From: Chthoniobacter flavus
GTDB taxonomy: Bacteria; Verrucomicrobiota; Verrucomicrobiia; Chthoniobacterales; Terrimicrobiaceae
Assembly (NCBI GenBank): GCA_945903555.1
Contig: CAMDOJ010000099.1
Coordinates: 1 to 6,450, forward strand
Direction: 5' to 3'
Length of the DNA stretch: 6,450 nt
In this document: positions 6,061 through 6,450 of the stretch, piece after piece
How the letters are laid out: the number at the start of each line of letters is the position of its first letter
How positions within the stretch are numbered: the stretch's first letter is position 1
The notes under the pieces: model-generated
The model's database searches: none
The model's input: the letters and a program-made list of their open reading frames with translations, nothing else
What the model was told of the DNA's origin: nothing
Program-made: the position numbers and the translations under genes

Positions 6061-6114
6061 CAACAGGCCGTTGGAAAAGCCATCTGGTGGAATTCAAACA
6101 GCCAGAAAAACTAT

Positions 6115-6146
6115 AAAAAAAACGCGAACGGAATTCCGTTCGCGTT
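6115..6146 (-). terminator. Intrinsic terminator of the small secreted protein gene
   Basis: Positions 6121-6146 form a perfect 26-bp palindrome (arm AACGCGAACGGAA). On the minus strand it is followed directly by an eight-T run (the A-run at 6115-6122 on the plus strand). It begins about 25 bp after the stop of the minus-strand gene at 6172, so it fits a Rho-independent terminator for that gene. On the plus strand there is no T-tract after the hairpin. The transposase frame runs through it by chance. Confidence 0.88.
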
Positions 6147-6171
6147 CATTTAATAGATTAGTGAATGCCTA

Positions 6172-6342
6172 CTACTTTTTTTCTTCGCTTTTTTTGGCAT
6201 CCTTGTCTTCGCTATCGCTTTTTTTGTCGTCCTTTTTCTCGCATTTGTCGTCTTTCTTGTGCTCACAGCTTCCGCAATGGGCTTGAGTTGATGCGATAGA
6301 GGTAACAACGAAAACCGTTGCAATGAGGATTAGTTTAATCAT
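6172..6342 (-). CDS. Small secreted Cys/Lys/Asp-rich protein, function unknown
   Basis: A predicted 56-residue protein that I do not recognise as a named family. The start chosen is the ATG at 6342-6340. An upstream TTG at 6381 would add 13 residues but lies inside the candidate -35 box. Residues 1-21 form a Sec-type signal peptide (MIKLILIATVFVVTSIASTQA). The remaining 35 residues are highly charged: a CGSC motif with flanking His residues, a third Cys soon after, then a run rich in Lys, Asp, Glu and Ser without hydrophobic core. This composition suggests an unstructured exported peptide with possible metal binding through the Cys/His cluster; that is an inference only. It is a single gene with its own candidate promoter and a strong terminator, which argues that it is real despite its size. 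No clear Shine-Dalgarno is present. Confidence 0.68.
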   Translation of the reverse strand: MIKLILIATVFVVTSIASTQAHCGSCEHKKDDKCEKKDDKKSDSEDKDAKKSEEKK

Positions 6343-6350
6343 AGGACAAC

Positions 6351-6381
6351 AATATAGAATCCAAGAAGTTAGCTTTGTCAA
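6351..6381 (-). promoter_or_regulatory. Candidate sigma70-type promoter of the small secreted protein gene
   Basis: On the minus strand, a perfect TTGACA (6376-6381) is followed after 19 bp by TATATT (6351-6356). The spacing is longer than the ideal 17 bp. The -10 element ends only about 8 bp before the ATG at 6342, so the transcript would be leaderless or nearly so, which fits the lack of a Shine-Dalgarno. The exact -35 match may be chance in this AT-rich stretch. Confidence 0.42.
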
Positions 6382-6450
6382 AGAGGTATTTTATTTTTTA
6401 AAAGCAAAGATGCACACCTCCATCCCCCACATGCTTGATGGCAAAACTCC

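Larger units (their letters stand above)
4873..6110 (+). mobile_element. Decayed insertion-sequence remnant with secondary insertions
   Basis: The stretch between the PhoD-like gene and the small secreted protein gene holds no intact gene. It starts with IS-end-like direct repeats (4882-4914), continues with about 270 bp of GC-rich structured noncoding DNA, and then contains a DDE transposase in pieces (5190-about 6060). The transposase resembles, from memory, the rve-domain elements grouped as ISNCY/IS1202-like. Limits are approximate: the left limit is placed at the TGT before the repeats, and the right limit where transposase similarity has faded and before the terminator at 6115. No target-site duplication could be established. 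Confidence 0.5.

Noticed and set aside
6410..6450. Possible start of a plus-strand gene (MHTSIPHMLDGKT) running off the right edge, or the end of a minus-strand gene entering from the right
   Set aside because: Only 41 bp are visible, no good ribosome-binding site is seen, and frames on both strands are open; nothing distinguishes the options.

Overview
The window looks like a bacterial chromosome segment of mixed base composition. The transposase remnant, the PhoD-like secreted phosphatase, the complex I genes and the small Lys/Cys-rich secreted protein together feel most like Verrucomicrobiota. That placement is an inference from family resemblance only, and no rRNA or other taxonomic marker is present.

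Layout. (1) Positions 1-510, plus strand: the 3' end of a SpoIIE/RsbU-type PP2C phosphatase, overlapping by ATGA with a complete RsbW-type anti-sigma/histidine-kinase-like ATPase. This pair is a typical partner-switching module. (2) Positions 431-3784, minus strand: a tight cluster read in the order nuoB-nuoC-rnd-nadC. It encodes two peripheral-arm subunits of NADH dehydrogenase (complex I), ribonuclease D, and quinolinate phosphoribosyltransferase of NAD synthesis. The first three genes overlap by 4 bp at each junction, and rnd and nadC are 17 bp apart. nuoA does not precede nuoB and nuoD does not follow nuoC, so this is a split complex I locus. NadC carries a C-terminal extension of fifteen 4-residue repeats plus a 40-residue basic tail. 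The end of that tail is encoded antisense to the end of the anti-sigma gene (80 bp tail-to-tail overlap). (3) Positions 3891-4868, plus strand: a secreted PhoD-like metallophosphoesterase, divergent from nuoB. (4) Positions 4869-about 6110: a gene graveyard. It holds a pair of 12-bp direct repeats resembling an insertion-sequence end, a GC-rich stretch with strong hairpins (possible group II intron debris), and a heavily decayed DDE transposase with an internal deletion, a TGG-rich insertion of about 93 bp, and compensating frameshifts around a stop codon. (5) Positions 6115-6381, minus strand: a small secreted Cys/Lys/Asp-rich protein with a candidate promoter and a very clear intrinsic terminator (perfect 26-bp palindrome plus T-tract).

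The window contains no CRISPR array, tRNA, rRNA or recognisable defence system. The most unusual items are the repeat-expanded NadC, its antisense overlap with the anti-sigma gene, the isolated nuoBC-rnd-nadC arrangement, and the structured noncoding block between the IS-end-like repeats and the transposase remnant.
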